A DNA stretch of 64,000 bases, taken from positions 1,750,501 through 1,814,500 of the forward strand of contig NZ_CP046565.1 in the NCBI RefSeq assembly GCF_012769535.1. The letters are read 5' to 3'. Source of the DNA: Methylococcus geothermalis (GTDB taxonomy: Bacteria; Pseudomonadota; Gammaproteobacteria; Methylococcales; Methylococcaceae). The translations under genes were made by a program, and so were the position numbers. Below the pieces are notes generated by a model that had not been told where the DNA came from, did no database searches, and saw only the letters and a program-made list of their open reading frames with translations. Positions 9,952 through 18,689 of the stretch are shown in pieces. The stretch's first letter is position 1. Each line of letters starts with the position of its first letter.

Positions 9952-11577
9952 ATGAAATCCAATCTGTTGCGTATGAGCGTGACGGCTCTGCTTGGCGGAA
10001 CGCTGGCGGTGCCGGCATACGCCGCGATCGATCTGTACATGGACAAGAAGACCAAGCAGATCTATGCGGAGCCAGGCCCGGGCCGCGTGCGAATGGGGAC
10101 TTTCGAGCAGGTGGACGAGAACAAGGCATCGTCCATCGAGCAGAAGCTCGACCAGAAGAAGGTGGAGCTCGAAGCGCTGGAAAAGCGCATAGACAAGAAG
10201 GCCGCCGCCATCAAGGAATCCGAAAAGAAAGTCGCTACCGCTCCCGCGCCCTCCGGCGAGAAGAAGTGGTTCGACAAGATCAGCATCAAAGGCTACAACC
10301 AGACCCGCTATTCCCAATTGCTGAACGGCGACGAAAATTCGCGCAACAATCTGGCGATGCCGAACGACAACTCCATCGGCCAGAACAAGGACTTCCTGCT
10401 GCGGCGCACGCGTCTGGCCTTGACTGCGGACGTGTCCGATCACCTGCTTTTCTATCTGCAGACGGATTTTGCCGCAAACACGCCGGCGGTCGATCAGAAC
10501 AGCTCGACCAGCCAATACCAGTTTGCCCAGATTCGCGACGCTTATAGTGATATCTTCATCGACTCTGAACGCGAGTACCGCTTTCGTGTCGGCCAGTCCA
10601 AAGTGCCGTTCGGCTGGGAAAACCTGCAGTCCTCCCAGAACCGCATCGCTTTCGAACGTAACCTGGCGACCGACGCCAACGCCGTCCGAGACGAACGCGA
10701 TCTCGGCGTCTTCGCGATGTGGTCGCCCGATGTGGCCCAGGAACGCTTCAAATACCTGCAGAAAAGCGGCCTGCGCGGTTCCGGCGACTACGGTGTCGCT
10801 TCATTCGGCGTTTACAACGGCCAGGGCGCCAACCGCTTCGAGCTGAACGACAACCTCCACATCAACGGCCGCGTGACTTATCCGTTCGAGCTGCCCGGCG
10901 ACCAGATCCTCGAAATCGGCGCCTCCGGCTACAACGGCAAGTACGTCGTGCAGATGGCCAACTTCAACGGTCCGGCGGATCCGGTCACCGGCAATGTGAC
11001 CCAGTACATTGTCGGAAAGAATTTCTATAACACCGCGGCCGGTGGCCGGAACTTGACTCAGAAAGGGACGATCACCGGCACCAGCGTGGGCGGGATCAAC
11101 GACGGCCAGGGCCAGCAGGATCTGCGCGGCGCCATTCACGCCGTGCTCTATCCGAAGCCCTTCGGTCTGCAGACGGAATGGACCTGGGGTATCGCACCGA
11201 CACTGCAGATCGATAACAACAAGCAAGTCGCTTGGATCGAATCGAAGAACGTCTGGGGTGGTTACGTCCAGGCCCATTACAAGATCGACCACTTCTACGG
11301 CGGCTGGATGCCCTACGCCCGCTTCGAAACCTATAATGGCGGCAGCAAGTTCGACAACAACTCGCCGAATATTTCCGAACGGCTGTGGGAGTTCGGCGTG
11401 GAATATCAACCCTGGCCGGAAGTCGAAGTGACCGCGGCGTACGACCTGATCAATACGACCAACTTCCGTACCGTCACAGCGGGAACCACCGATGGCTGGA
11501 ATTCCAAGTCGTTGTTTGCCGGCTACGGTCAGGCCGACGGCAACGTGCTGCGCCTGCAGCTTCAGGCCAATTACTGA
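9952..11577 (+). CDS. Outer-membrane porin, phosphate-selective porin O/P type
   Basis: A 541-residue porin. The signal peptide ends at about residue 23 (VPAYA|A). Residues about 50-90 are a Glu/Lys-rich segment predicted to be coiled coil (KLDQKKVELEALEKRIDKK). The rest is a beta barrel that opens KISIKGYNQTRYSQL and contains FLLRRTRLALTADVSDHLLFYLQTDF and the FRVGQSKVPFGWENLQSSQNR segment typical of the OprP/OprO family. The C-terminus reads LRLQLQANY; an aromatic last residue is the usual barrel-assembly signal. It should admit anions such as phosphate across the outer membrane. A putative PhoB box lies upstream, and a cytochrome lipoprotein gene and a PstS-like gene follow in the same direction. 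The substrate is inferred from family and context. Confidence 0.88.
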   Translation: MKSNLLRMSVTALLGGTLAVPAYAAIDLYMDKKTKQIYAEPGPGRVRMGTFEQVDENKASSIEQKLDQKKVELEALEKRIDKKAAAIKESEKKVATAPAPSGEKKWFDKISIKGYNQTRYSQLLNGDENSRNNLAMPNDNSIGQNKDFLLRRTRLALTADVSDHLLFYLQTDFAANTPAVDQNSSTSQYQFAQIRDAYSDIFIDSEREYRFRVGQSKVPFGWENLQSSQNRIAFERNLATDANAVRDERDLGVFAMWSPDVAQERFKYLQKSGLRGSGDYGVASFGVYNGQGANRFELNDNLHINGRVTYPFELPGDQILEIGASGYNGKYVVQMANFNGPADPVTGNVTQYIVGKNFYNTAAGGRNLTQKGTITGTSVGGINDGQGQQDLRGAIHAVLYPKPFGLQTEWTWGIAPTLQIDNNKQVAWIESKNVWGGYVQAHYKIDHFYGGWMPYARFETYNGGSKFDNNSPNISERLWEFGVEYQPWPEVEVTAAYDLINTTNFRTVTAGTTDGWNSKSLFAGYGQADGNVLRLQLQANY

Positions 11578-11625
11578 GACGGGCGGGCCGAAGCGTATGG
11601 TCGACCTCATTCAAGGAATGCAGAT

Positions 11626-11997
11626 ATGAAAATCAAACTGTCGATACTGGCTGTGCTGCCCCTGCTGATGGCGGGTTGCACGCTGCACACCCCGATCGAT
11701 GCGAACACGCCTGAATTGGCGAACGCTCGCTTCGATTATCAGAACGGCCGCAACACCTATGCCACCTATTGTTCGGCCTGTCACGACAACGGCACCAATG
11801 GGGCGTTGACCCCTTCGGCCACCGTCATCTGGGGCGAACCATCCGCGTTGTGGCGGAAGATTCTGAATAAGCATGTCGATCTCAAATATCTCGAAAACCC
11901 GAAAACCATCGTTGGGCCGGGATATTCCGAGAAAAACGTCGCCGATGCGATTTACTACATGGTGACGCAGCCCGGCAACCGCGGCGGCGCCTGGTAA
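11626..11997 (+). CDS. Monoheme c-type cytochrome lipoprotein
   Basis: A 123-residue exported protein. The lipobox LLMAGC places a lipidated Cys at about residue 17. The single heme motif CSACH lies at about residues 46-50, and a Met in YYMVT near the C-terminus is the candidate distal ligand; the overall shape is a class I cytochrome c. Heme attachment would use the Ccm system, genes of which lie about 4 kb downstream. It sits 48 bases after the porin and 92 bases before the PstS-like gene, all on the same strand. An electron carrier inside a phosphate-uptake set is unusual; its redox partner is unknown. Confidence 0.85.
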   Translation: MKIKLSILAVLPLLMAGCTLHTPIDANTPELANARFDYQNGRNTYATYCSACHDNGTNGALTPSATVIWGEPSALWRKILNKHVDLKYLENPKTIVGPGYSEKNVADAIYYMVTQPGNRGGAW

Positions 11998-12004
11998 GAA
12001 ACGG

Positions 12005-12041
12005 CGGTGCCGGCCCCTGGGAATTCTCGGGGGATCGGCGC
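12005..12041 (+). other. GC-rich stem-loop between cytochrome and PstS-like genes
   Basis: GGTGCCG and CGGCGCC flank an imperfect inner stem centred on GGGAATTCTC. No T-run follows, so it is not a convincing intrinsic terminator. It could be a processing or stability hairpin separating the two cistrons. Confidence 0.4.
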
Positions 12042-12089
12042 CGCGCTTGCTCTTGAGAAGATAGAAACCTTAACAGTGGAGAAATTCAC

Positions 12090-13142
12090 GTGAAAAAGAT
12101 CATCAGCATGGGATTGGCCGTGTCGGCCGCGGTGTTCGGCGCCGGCATATGCGCCGCCGGTGGCCGCGATACCATCAGCATCGTGGGCTCTTCCACGGTT
12201 TACCCGTTCAGCACCGTGGTGGCGGAACATTTCGGCAAGGGCGGGAAGTTCAAGACGCCGAAAGTGGAGTCCACCGGTACCGGCGGCGGCATCAAGCTGT
12301 TTTGCGCCGGTGAAGGGGTCGACCATCCGGATATCGCCAATGCGTCGCGCCGGATGAAGGACACCGAGTTCCAGCAGTGCAAGAAAGCCGGTGTCAAGGA
12401 CATCGTCGAAGTCAAGATCGGATTCGACGGCATCGTGCTGGCGCAGTCCAAGAAAGCCAAGCCCATGGAGCTAACCCGTAAGGAAGTCTATCTGGCGCTG
12501 GCCAAGCAGATTCCGGATCCGGACTGCGGCGGCTGCGACAACCTGGTCGACAACCCCTACAAAACCTGGAACGAGATCAATCCAGCGCTGCCGGCCACCA
12601 AGATCGAGGTACTGGGTCCCCCGCCGACGTCGGGCACCCGTGACGCCTTCGCGGAACTGGCGATGGAGGGGGGCTGCAAGGAGTTCAAGTGGATTGCTGC
12701 CCTGAAAAAGGACAACGAACCGGAATTCAAGAAGGTCTGCCACACCATCCGTGAAGACGGCGCTTACGTGGAAGCCGGCGAAAACGACAACCTGATCGTG
12801 CAGAAGCTGGTATCCAACGCGAATGCGGTGGGCATCTTCGGTTACAGCTTCCTGGAAGAAAACGCCGACAAGGTTGCTCCGGTGAAGATCGAAGGTGTGG
12901 ATCCCTCGTTCGAATCGATCGCCGATGGCAGCTACGCGATTTCCCGCCCGCTGTACTTCTATGTCAAGAAATCCCATATCGGCATGATTCCGGGAATCGC
13001 GGAGTACATCGCGGAGTTCACCAGCGAAAAGGCTTGGGGTGAGGACGGCTATCTGTCCGAACGCGGACTCGTCCCGCTGCCGGCCGACGAGCGGAAGCAA
13101 ATGGCAGAGGATGCGAAGAAACTGAAACTCCTTTCGCTGTAA
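12090..13142 (+). CDS. PstS-like phosphate ABC transporter substrate-binding protein
   Basis: A 350-residue periplasmic binding protein with a signal peptide (about 1-23). ISIVGSSTVYPFSTVVAEHF, VESTGTGGGIKLFC, ANASRRMK and PPTSGTRDAF are the PstS anion-binding segments: the Ser/Thr of GSST, GTGGG and SGTRD normally contact phosphate. Several cysteines (DCGGC and others) are unusual for classical PstS. The start is GTG, eight bases after GGAG. No pstC, pstA, pstB or phoU is present in the window, so the membrane partner must be elsewhere or the protein has another role. It is the last gene of the porin/cytochrome set and ends just before a strong terminator. Confidence 0.88.
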   Translation: MKKIISMGLAVSAAVFGAGICAAGGRDTISIVGSSTVYPFSTVVAEHFGKGGKFKTPKVESTGTGGGIKLFCAGEGVDHPDIANASRRMKDTEFQQCKKAGVKDIVEVKIGFDGIVLAQSKKAKPMELTRKEVYLALAKQIPDPDCGGCDNLVDNPYKTWNEINPALPATKIEVLGPPPTSGTRDAFAELAMEGGCKEFKWIAALKKDNEPEFKKVCHTIREDGAYVEAGENDNLIVQKLVSNANAVGIFGYSFLEENADKVAPVKIEGVDPSFESIADGSYAISRPLYFYVKKSHIGMIPGIAEYIAEFTSEKAWGEDGYLSERGLVPLPADERKQMAEDAKKLKLLSL

Positions 13143-13171
13143 GGGTTGTTACAGCCGCTGTGGCTCCGCGA

Positions 13172-13206
13172 CGGCCCGGGGATCGAAGATCCCCGGGCCG
13201 TTTTTT
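13172..13206 (+). terminator. Rho-independent terminator after the PstS-like gene
   Basis: A perfect 13-base stem (CGGCCCGGGGATC and its complement, arms 13172-13184 and 13188-13200) with a GAA loop is followed directly by six T's. It ends the porin/cytochrome/PstS transcript. Confidence 0.93.
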
Positions 13207-13331
13207 CTTGGGGGAGAGTTCGCAAGTTGTCTTTCTCGGCAGGCGGCGAACCGGCTAGAATGGCGCCACTACGGCAGCTTGGCCCTGCCATTCCCTTGCC
13301 ACCTCATTTCCACAACCGTTCGGATGCCCCA

Positions 13332-14531
13332 ATGCCCCAATCCTCCTGTTCGTTTCTCGCGCCGATGAAGCTTCGATCGGTCGCAGCCGGTCCGCTGGCG
13401 GATCTGTCGTTCGCCGTCAAGGATGTGATCGATATCGCCGGCCATGTGACCGGCTGCGCCAATCCCGACTGGGCCAACAGCCATCCGCCCGCAGCCGCTC
13501 ACGCCGTGTGCGTCGAGCAGTGTCTGCAAGCCGGCGCCATCTGCCTCGGCAAGACCCATGCCGACGAACTGGCTTTCGGCCTCAGCGGGGAGAATGCGTT
13601 CTACGGCACCCCGTTGAATCCGGCTGCGCCAGACCGGGTGCCGGGCGGTTCGTCCAGCGGCTCGGCGACGGCGGTGGCGGCGGGCGAGGTGGATTTCGCC
13701 CTGGGCACCGATACCGGCGGTTCCATCCGGCTGCCGGCCAGCAATTGCGGCATCTGGGGCATGCGTCCCAGCCACGGCCGCATTTCCGTGGCCGGCGTCA
13801 GTCCGCTGGCGCCCGGTTTCGACACGGTCGGCGCCTTCGCCCGCTGCGGCGGGGTCTTGCAGCGGGTCATGAGCCTGTTGCTGAACATCGGCCCACGGCC
13901 GGCCGCTCTCGGCAAGCTGTGGCTGCTGCAGGAGGGCTTCGATGAGGCGGAGCCGGCGGTGCGAACCGCTTTCGAGCCGGTGCTGGAGCGGTTGGCCGGT
14001 TGTTTTCCCTGCCGCGAGATGTCTTTGCGAAGCATCGACGGCGAGGCGGGGGCCACCGGCTTGGACAACTGGGCCCAAGTCTATCTGCCCATCCAGTGGG
14101 CCGAAATCTGGAGCACACTGGGCTCCTGGATCGAGTCGGCGCAACCGACCCTGGGAGCGCGTACCCGCCGCAATTTCGAATTGGCGAGGGGCCTGGACCG
14201 CCGGTTGCTGCCGGCCGCCCTGGCGAGCCGGGAGCATTATCGTGCCGCGCTTGCAAGATTCCTTGGGCCCGAGGATCTGCTTTGCTTTCCTAGCGTGCAT
14301 GCGCCGGCTCCCTTGAAGGGCAGCCTCGGACTGGACCGTACCCAGGGTGATTATTTCCCGCGCGTGCTGGCCCGCATGGCGATCGCGGGGATCGGCCGGC
14401 TGCCGCAGATATCTCTCCCCGCGGTCGACGTGGCTGGGGTGCCGGTCGGTCTTTCCCTGCTGGCCGCCGAAGGGAACGATGCGTTCTTGTTGTCCGCTGC
14501 CCAAGGGGTGGCGGCTGCGCTCGATGACTGA
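13332..14531 (+). CDS. Amidase-signature family amidase
   Basis: A 399-residue member of the amidase signature family. The catalytic Lys is in LSFAVKDVIDIAG, the Ser-rich stretch is VPGGSSSGSA, and the nucleophile region is TDTGGSIRLPASNCG. This supplies the Ser-cisSer-Lys triad. It is shorter than GatA and lacks GatA-specific context, so a small-molecule amidase is more likely than a tRNA amidotransferase. It appears cytoplasmic. Frames open further upstream, but those starts lie in or near the preceding terminator, so the ATG at 13332 is preferred; an ATG at 13260 is possible. The substrate is unknown, and no obvious pathway partner is adjacent. Confidence 0.85.
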   Translation: MPQSSCSFLAPMKLRSVAAGPLADLSFAVKDVIDIAGHVTGCANPDWANSHPPAAAHAVCVEQCLQAGAICLGKTHADELAFGLSGENAFYGTPLNPAAPDRVPGGSSSGSATAVAAGEVDFALGTDTGGSIRLPASNCGIWGMRPSHGRISVAGVSPLAPGFDTVGAFARCGGVLQRVMSLLLNIGPRPAALGKLWLLQEGFDEAEPAVRTAFEPVLERLAGCFPCREMSLRSIDGEAGATGLDNWAQVYLPIQWAEIWSTLGSWIESAQPTLGARTRRNFELARGLDRRLLPAALASREHYRAALARFLGPEDLLCFPSVHAPAPLKGSLGLDRTQGDYFPRVLARMAIAGIGRLPQISLPAVDVAGVPVGLSLLAAEGNDAFLLSAAQGVAAALDD

Positions 14532-14597
14532 CCGCCGAACCGTGACCCCGGCGAGTCTCCCGGTTTCGGCCTAGCCTGCCGGCGGAGGGAGGCAGGG

Positions 14598-15614
14598 ATG
14601 CGACCCGATGGCTGCTCTTCGAAACGCCTGTTCCGGCACCGGGAATGTGGCCCTGCAGGGCTTATGGCGGGAGCGGCGATCGCATTGCTGGCCGCCGTGA
14701 CGGCGCATGGTCTCGAGGCGCATGCGGAGCAGTCCTCGACCGAGTCGGCGCCAGGGCGTCCCGGCGAACACGCCGCGGTCTACCGCGAGCATGTCCACAG
14801 TCCGGAGCCGGACCGGCCGCCGTCGCCGAGTCCCGCGGCTTCGCCCGAGCCGGCGGCTCCCGAGTCTGCAGTGCCGACGATCAGGGAGCCCGGCCCCGAT
14901 CTTTCCAACTTCCCCAACTCGTCCTACACGCTGCCCGAAGGCGGTATCTACCTGGAGATGAGCCCGCTCATGCTGCAGGGGGCGAGTTCGAATTCGGTGA
15001 AGCAGTACAACTGGGAAGTCCTGTTCCGCTATGGCTTGACCGACGACCTGGAGCTGCGTTTGTTCACTCAGGGCCTGACCGTGCAAGGCCCGCCGCAATC
15101 GGCCACCGGATTTTCGCCGCTGACCTTCGATACCAAGATCCACCTGTACAAGGACGACTTCGAGTATTTCAACTATTCGGTGGGGCTGGAGGCATACGTG
15201 CAGACGACCTGGGGGAGCCCTGTCTTCAATGGTGGCACCCAGGGTTCCTTGATGCTCAATGCGGATCACGTCCTGCCCTTCGACGTGGCTTTCAACTGGA
15301 ATTTCGGTTTCGCAAGCCTGCAGGACTTCAAGGGGGCCGAGGTCATCTTGCCATCGTTCCAATGGGCGCTGCAGCGCGACATCGTCGAAGATTTCGCGCT
15401 GTTTCTCCAGGGTTACGTCAACGCAGCGGCCCTGCCGCGTACGCTGCATGCCGGAACAGTGGGGCCGGTCCAGATGCTGCAGGAGCACGTCATGGGCGTG
15501 GGATTTCAGTGGACCGTGAACGACCGCATCGCGGTTTTCGGCAGCTACAGCGGTGCCTTGGGCGACTATGTGCCGAGCTATCTGGGCACGATGGGCCTGG
15601 CCATCGCGTTCTGA
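14598..15614 (+). CDS. Outer-membrane channel-like protein (phenol MetA-pathway transporter family)
   Basis: A 338-residue exported protein. The signal sequence is at about 20-43; a Pro/Glu/Ser-rich linker (about 60-95) follows, then a beta-rich domain starting SSYTLPEGGIYLEMSPLML. Alternating segments (YGLTDDLELRLFTQGLTV, FDTKIHLYKDD, YSVGLEAYVQTTWG) match the Phenol_MetA_deg/'transporter' family of putative outer-membrane channels. It ends in Phe, consistent with barrel insertion. ATG at 14598 follows a strong GGAGGGAGG. It lies 66 bases after the amidase gene and converges on ccmC. The cargo is unknown. Confidence 0.75.
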   Translation: MRPDGCSSKRLFRHRECGPAGLMAGAAIALLAAVTAHGLEAHAEQSSTESAPGRPGEHAAVYREHVHSPEPDRPPSPSPAASPEPAAPESAVPTIREPGPDLSNFPNSSYTLPEGGIYLEMSPLMLQGASSNSVKQYNWEVLFRYGLTDDLELRLFTQGLTVQGPPQSATGFSPLTFDTKIHLYKDDFEYFNYSVGLEAYVQTTWGSPVFNGGTQGSLMLNADHVLPFDVAFNWNFGFASLQDFKGAEVILPSFQWALQRDIVEDFALFLQGYVNAAALPRTLHAGTVGPVQMLQEHVMGVGFQWTVNDRIAVFGSYSGALGDYVPSYLGTMGLAIAF

Positions 15615-15615
15615 C

Positions 15616-16347
15616 TCAGCCGAACAGCTCCTTGATCCAGGCGCTGCGGCGTTCCCGCTCCAGCAGTTCGGTGCGGGCGCGGACCAGCACCAGCGTGAAG
15701 TAGTAGCACTGGAAGGCCAGCGCCATCAGCAGCAGCGGTAGCAGCATGCTGGGATGGATCGAAGGCTTGTCCAGCTTGGTGACGGTGGGCCCCTGGTGGA
15801 GGGTGTTCCACCACTCCACCGAGTAATGGATGATGGGGATGTTGACCACGCCGACCAGGATCAACAGTCCACCGGCACGGGCGGCGGTGCGCTTGTCCTC
15901 GATCGCCGAGACCAGGGCGATGTAGCCCAGGTACAGGAACAGCAGGATCAGCTCCGAAGTCAGCCGCGCGTCCCATACCCACCATGTCCCCCACATCGGC
16001 TTGCCCCAGAGCGAACCGGTCACCAACGCGAGGAAGGTGAACGAGGCGCCCATCGCCGCCGAGCTGGAGGCCATCACGTCGGCCAGTTTGATGTTCCAGA
16101 TCAGGTGGATGGCGTACAGCACCGCCATGAAGGTGTAGATGAACATGGACATCCAGGCCGCCGGCACGTGGACGAACATGATCCGGTAGCTCTCCCCCTG
16201 CTGGTAGTCCGGCGGCGCCTTGAACAGACCGAAGTAGAGACCGGAGACGAACAGCAGGGCGGTGATCGCGCCCAGCCAGGGAATCAGCTTGCCGCTGATG
16301 CGGTAAAAATGCTTGGGGGATGCGAGCTTATGGAAGAAGGACCACAT
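15616..16347 (-). CDS. ccmC: Heme exporter membrane protein CcmC
   Basis: A 243-residue, six-helix membrane protein. It has the periplasmic tryptophan-rich WWD motif WGTWWVWDARLTSELILLFLYLG, with conserved His residues on both sides (FVHVPAAW early; NIPIIHYSVEWWNTLHQG later) that hold heme for loading onto CcmE. The length is normal. It is the third gene of ccmABC and starts 4 bases after the end of ccmB. No ccmD, ccmE or later ccm gene follows; the next gene is convergent. The rest of the maturation pathway must lie elsewhere. Confidence 0.96.
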   Translation of the reverse strand: MWSFFHKLASPKHFYRISGKLIPWLGAITALLFVSGLYFGLFKAPPDYQQGESYRIMFVHVPAAWMSMFIYTFMAVLYAIHLIWNIKLADVMASSSAAMGASFTFLALVTGSLWGKPMWGTWWVWDARLTSELILLFLYLGYIALVSAIEDKRTAARAGGLLILVGVVNIPIIHYSVEWWNTLHQGPTVTKLDKPSIHPSMLLPLLLMALAFQCYYFTLVLVRARTELLERERRSAWIKELFG

Positions 16348-16351
16348 GGTG

Positions 16352-17029
16352 TCAACTCATGCTTATGCGCAAGGCGGCCGCGATGGCGACGGGCGCGAGC
16401 GTCAGCGCCAGCACCAGCAACGCGGCCAGGAAGTACAACTGACCTTCCACCGGCATGCCGGCACCGGCGGCGGCGACGGCATTGGTGGCGAAGATCAGTA
16501 CCGGGATGTAGAGCGGGAGAATCAGCAGGGTGAGCAGGATGCCGCCGCGCTTGAGGCCCACGGTCAGCGCCACCCCGATCGCGCCGATCAGGCTCAGCAG
16601 CGGGGTGCCGATGGCGAGCGTCGTTTCCAGCGCCCAGGCCGCCTTGGACGGCATGTCCAGCAACAGGGCCAGGAGCGGCGCCAGGAACAGCATGGGCAGG
16701 CCGCTGACCAGCCAGTGCGCCAGCACCTTCGCCACCACCAACACCGACAGCGGCTGGGGACTGAGCAGCATCTGCTCCAGCGACCCGTCGTCGAAATCGC
16801 CCCGGAACAGGTTTTCCAGGGAGAACAGGGCAGCCAAGAGGGCCGCGATCCAGATCACGCCCGGCGCGATCTTGCGCAGCAGTTCGGGGTCCGGGCTGAC
16901 CCCCAGGGGGTACAGCGTGACGATGATGAGGAAGAACAGCAGCGGATTGGCCAGTTCGCCGCGGTGGCGGAAGGCCAGCATCAGGTCGCGCCGCAGGATG
17001 GCGAAGAAGGCGGAGGCGAGTCCGTTCAT
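16352..17029 (-). CDS. ccmB: Heme exporter permease subunit CcmB
   Basis: A 225-residue membrane protein with six hydrophobic segments. It has the CcmB start (FFAILRRDLMLAFRHRGELANPLLFFLIIVTLYPLGVSPDP) and FRGDFDDGSLEQMLLSPQPL in the cytoplasmic loop. It forms the CcmAB transporter with the preceding ATPase and works with CcmC to drive release of heme-loaded CcmE. Its start overlaps the ccmA stop by 4 bases. Confidence 0.95.
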   Translation of the reverse strand: MNGLASAFFAILRRDLMLAFRHRGELANPLLFFLIIVTLYPLGVSPDPELLRKIAPGVIWIAALLAALFSLENLFRGDFDDGSLEQMLLSPQPLSVLVVAKVLAHWLVSGLPMLFLAPLLALLLDMPSKAAWALETTLAIGTPLLSLIGAIGVALTVGLKRGGILLTLLILPLYIPVLIFATNAVAAAGAGMPVEGQLYFLAALLVLALTLAPVAIAAALRISMS

Positions 17030-17649
17030 GACAGGTTCAGGCTCCGGCAGTCACCCCGGACCTCCAGGGCGTGATGCGAAGTCATCAGCGCCATGCCGCC
17101 TTCCGCCAGATGGGCTTCCAGCAGTTCGCGCACCAAGGTGATGCCGCGCACGTCCAGTGCGGTGAAAGGCTCGTCGAGGATCCACAGCGGTACCGGGTTC
17201 AGCAACAGGCGGCACAGCGCCGTGCGCTGTTTCTGGCCGGCCGAAAGCCCGCGCGCCGGAACGTCCTCGAAGCCGCCCAGGCCGACCCGCGTCAGGGCTG
17301 CCTCGATGCGCGCATCATCCGCCGGTCCTTCGCGCAGGGCGGCGGAAACCTTGAGGTTTTCCAGCGGCGACAACTCGGCCTTCAAACCCGGCGCATGTCC
17401 CATGTAGACCATCTCGGTGAAATAGGCCGCCCGGTTGTGCTGGATGTCCAGGCCGCGCCAGAGTACCTCGCCTTCGGCAGGACGGCTCAGGCCCGCCAGC
17501 ACGCGGAGCAGGCTGGTCTTGCCGGCGCCGTTGGCGCCTTCGACCTGCAGCAACTGGCTGGGCGAAAGGTTCAGGTTCAGTCCGGAGAAAAGCAGCCGGT
17601 CGCCCCGAATGCACTCGAGGCCCGCGGCGCGAAGAGGGGCGTCTGACAA
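17026..17649 (-). CDS. ccmA: Heme exporter ATP-binding protein CcmA
   Basis: A 207-residue ABC ATPase with Walker A GANGAGKTS, signature LSAGQKQR, Walker B LWILDEPFTALD and a switch His in TSHHA. It powers the CcmAB complex in cytochrome c maturation. The start is TTG (TTG TCA GAC): an in-frame stop lies just upstream, no ATG or GTG fits, and the family N-terminus aligns here. No Shine-Dalgarno is visible, which suggests modest or coupled translation. It begins 47 bases after the haoB stop on the same strand. A short GC-rich hairpin sits in that gap. Confidence 0.95.
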   Translation of the reverse strand: MSDAPLRAAGLECIRGDRLLFSGLNLNLSPSQLLQVEGANGAGKTSLLRVLAGLSRPAEGEVLWRGLDIQHNRAAYFTEMVYMGHAPGLKAELSPLENLKVSAALREGPADDARIEAALTRVGLGGFEDVPARGLSAGQKQRTALCRLLLNPVPLWILDEPFTALDVRGITLVRELLEAHLAEGGMALMTSHHALEVRGDCRSLNLS

Positions 17650-17670
17650 AGGCGTGGATGTTCAAGGATT

Positions 17671-17694
17671 AGACAAACGCGCGGCTGCCGCGCG
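17671..17694 (-). terminator. Weak hairpin between haoB and ccmA
   Basis: CGCGCG arms (17678-17683 and 17689-17694) with a 5-base loop directly follow the haoB stop. Reading on the minus strand, TTTGTCT comes next. The stem is short and the T-tract broken, so read-through into ccmA is plausible. Confidence 0.4.
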
Positions 17695-17696
17695 GG

Positions 17697-18689
17697 TCAC
17701 ATCTTACCTTCGCCGAAGTTCAGTGCATAGATGGTGAGGTAGGAACCCCAGCCGGACTGATAGACTGCCTGCGCCTGCGGCAGCGGCCTCGCCAGCGAGG
17801 TGCTGAAGGGCAGCAGCCGCGCAAGCAGGGTATCGCGGCCCTGCGGCGTGGTGATGCGCCAGGCCCGCACGCCGGCGCCGGAAATCTGCTGGACCAGATA
17901 GCTGGCCTGATCGACGTCCTGCCGGGCCCACTGCTGCACTGCCGCGATCTGGCCGTGCATGTCGCCGCCGGGGAAGCGCGCGGCCTCGAACGGGAGACGG
18001 ACGCCGGCCAGCGCCTCGATTTCGCCGAGCCGGGCCAGATCGTCCAGACAGACGAGCATGTAGACCGGACGGTCTGCCGGAAGCTGGGCCTTCATCTCCG
18101 CCAGGGCGGTATCGGCGTCCATGCCCAGCCAGCGTGCCAGCCGCCGCGACGGGTCCGGGACGGCCGCGAATCCGCCCGCGACCTTTTCCCACAAGCTGCG
18201 CTCCGCGCCGTTCGGGAAGGCGGCGGCGGCCGGCCGGTCGAGCCAGGTGTCGCGTCCGCTGAGGAAACGGATACGCTGGGCGTCGTCCCACCAGGCCAGG
18301 AACAGGGCGTTATCGTCCGTGTGGCGGACGATGGCTTCTCCCGCGGCCCGCCATAAATCGTGGCGCAGCCTGGCCGCGGTATTTCCGGCTTCGGGGGGAT
18401 ACAGCGTCACCCTCTGATCTTGGTTCCGGCCGTCGCGGTAGTCGGCAACCGTGAGGGGGACCGAAACCTGGTCGCCCTGGTGCAGGATGTAGCGCGTCAG
18501 TGCCGTGACGGGAAAAGCGCCACGGGATTCCATGGCGCTCCAGTCGGCGCTGGGAATGGGCGCCTCGTCGTAATGGACCTGCGGGAGCAGGCGGTCATAC
18601 AGCAGAGTCGCGCCGCCCGCGAGCAGCAGCGCGAGCCCTGTGGAGGTGGCCAGCCGAGAGCGCTTCGGCTGGCCGGCCGTGTCCGCCAT
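17697..18689 (-). CDS. haoB: Hydroxylamine oxidation protein HaoB
   Basis: A 330-residue protein with one N-terminal membrane anchor (STGLALLLAGGATLLYDRLLP, about residues 16-36) and a large periplasmic domain. Its position directly after haoA, and its length and topology, match HaoB, the conserved but poorly understood partner of hydroxylamine oxidoreductase in ammonia oxidisers and some methanotrophs. Its ATG shares one base with the haoA stop (TGATG), so translation is coupled. No catalytic motif is recognised; a membrane-docking or assembly role is a guess. Confidence 0.87.
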   Translation of the reverse strand: MADTAGQPKRSRLATSTGLALLLAGGATLLYDRLLPQVHYDEAPIPSADWSAMESRGAFPVTALTRYILHQGDQVSVPLTVADYRDGRNQDQRVTLYPPEAGNTAARLRHDLWRAAGEAIVRHTDDNALFLAWWDDAQRIRFLSGRDTWLDRPAAAAFPNGAERSLWEKVAGGFAAVPDPSRRLARWLGMDADTALAEMKAQLPADRPVYMLVCLDDLARLGEIEALAGVRLPFEAARFPGGDMHGQIAAVQQWARQDVDQASYLVQQISGAGVRAWRITTPQGRDTLLARLLPFSTSLARPLPQAQAVYQSGWGSYLTIYALNFGEGKM

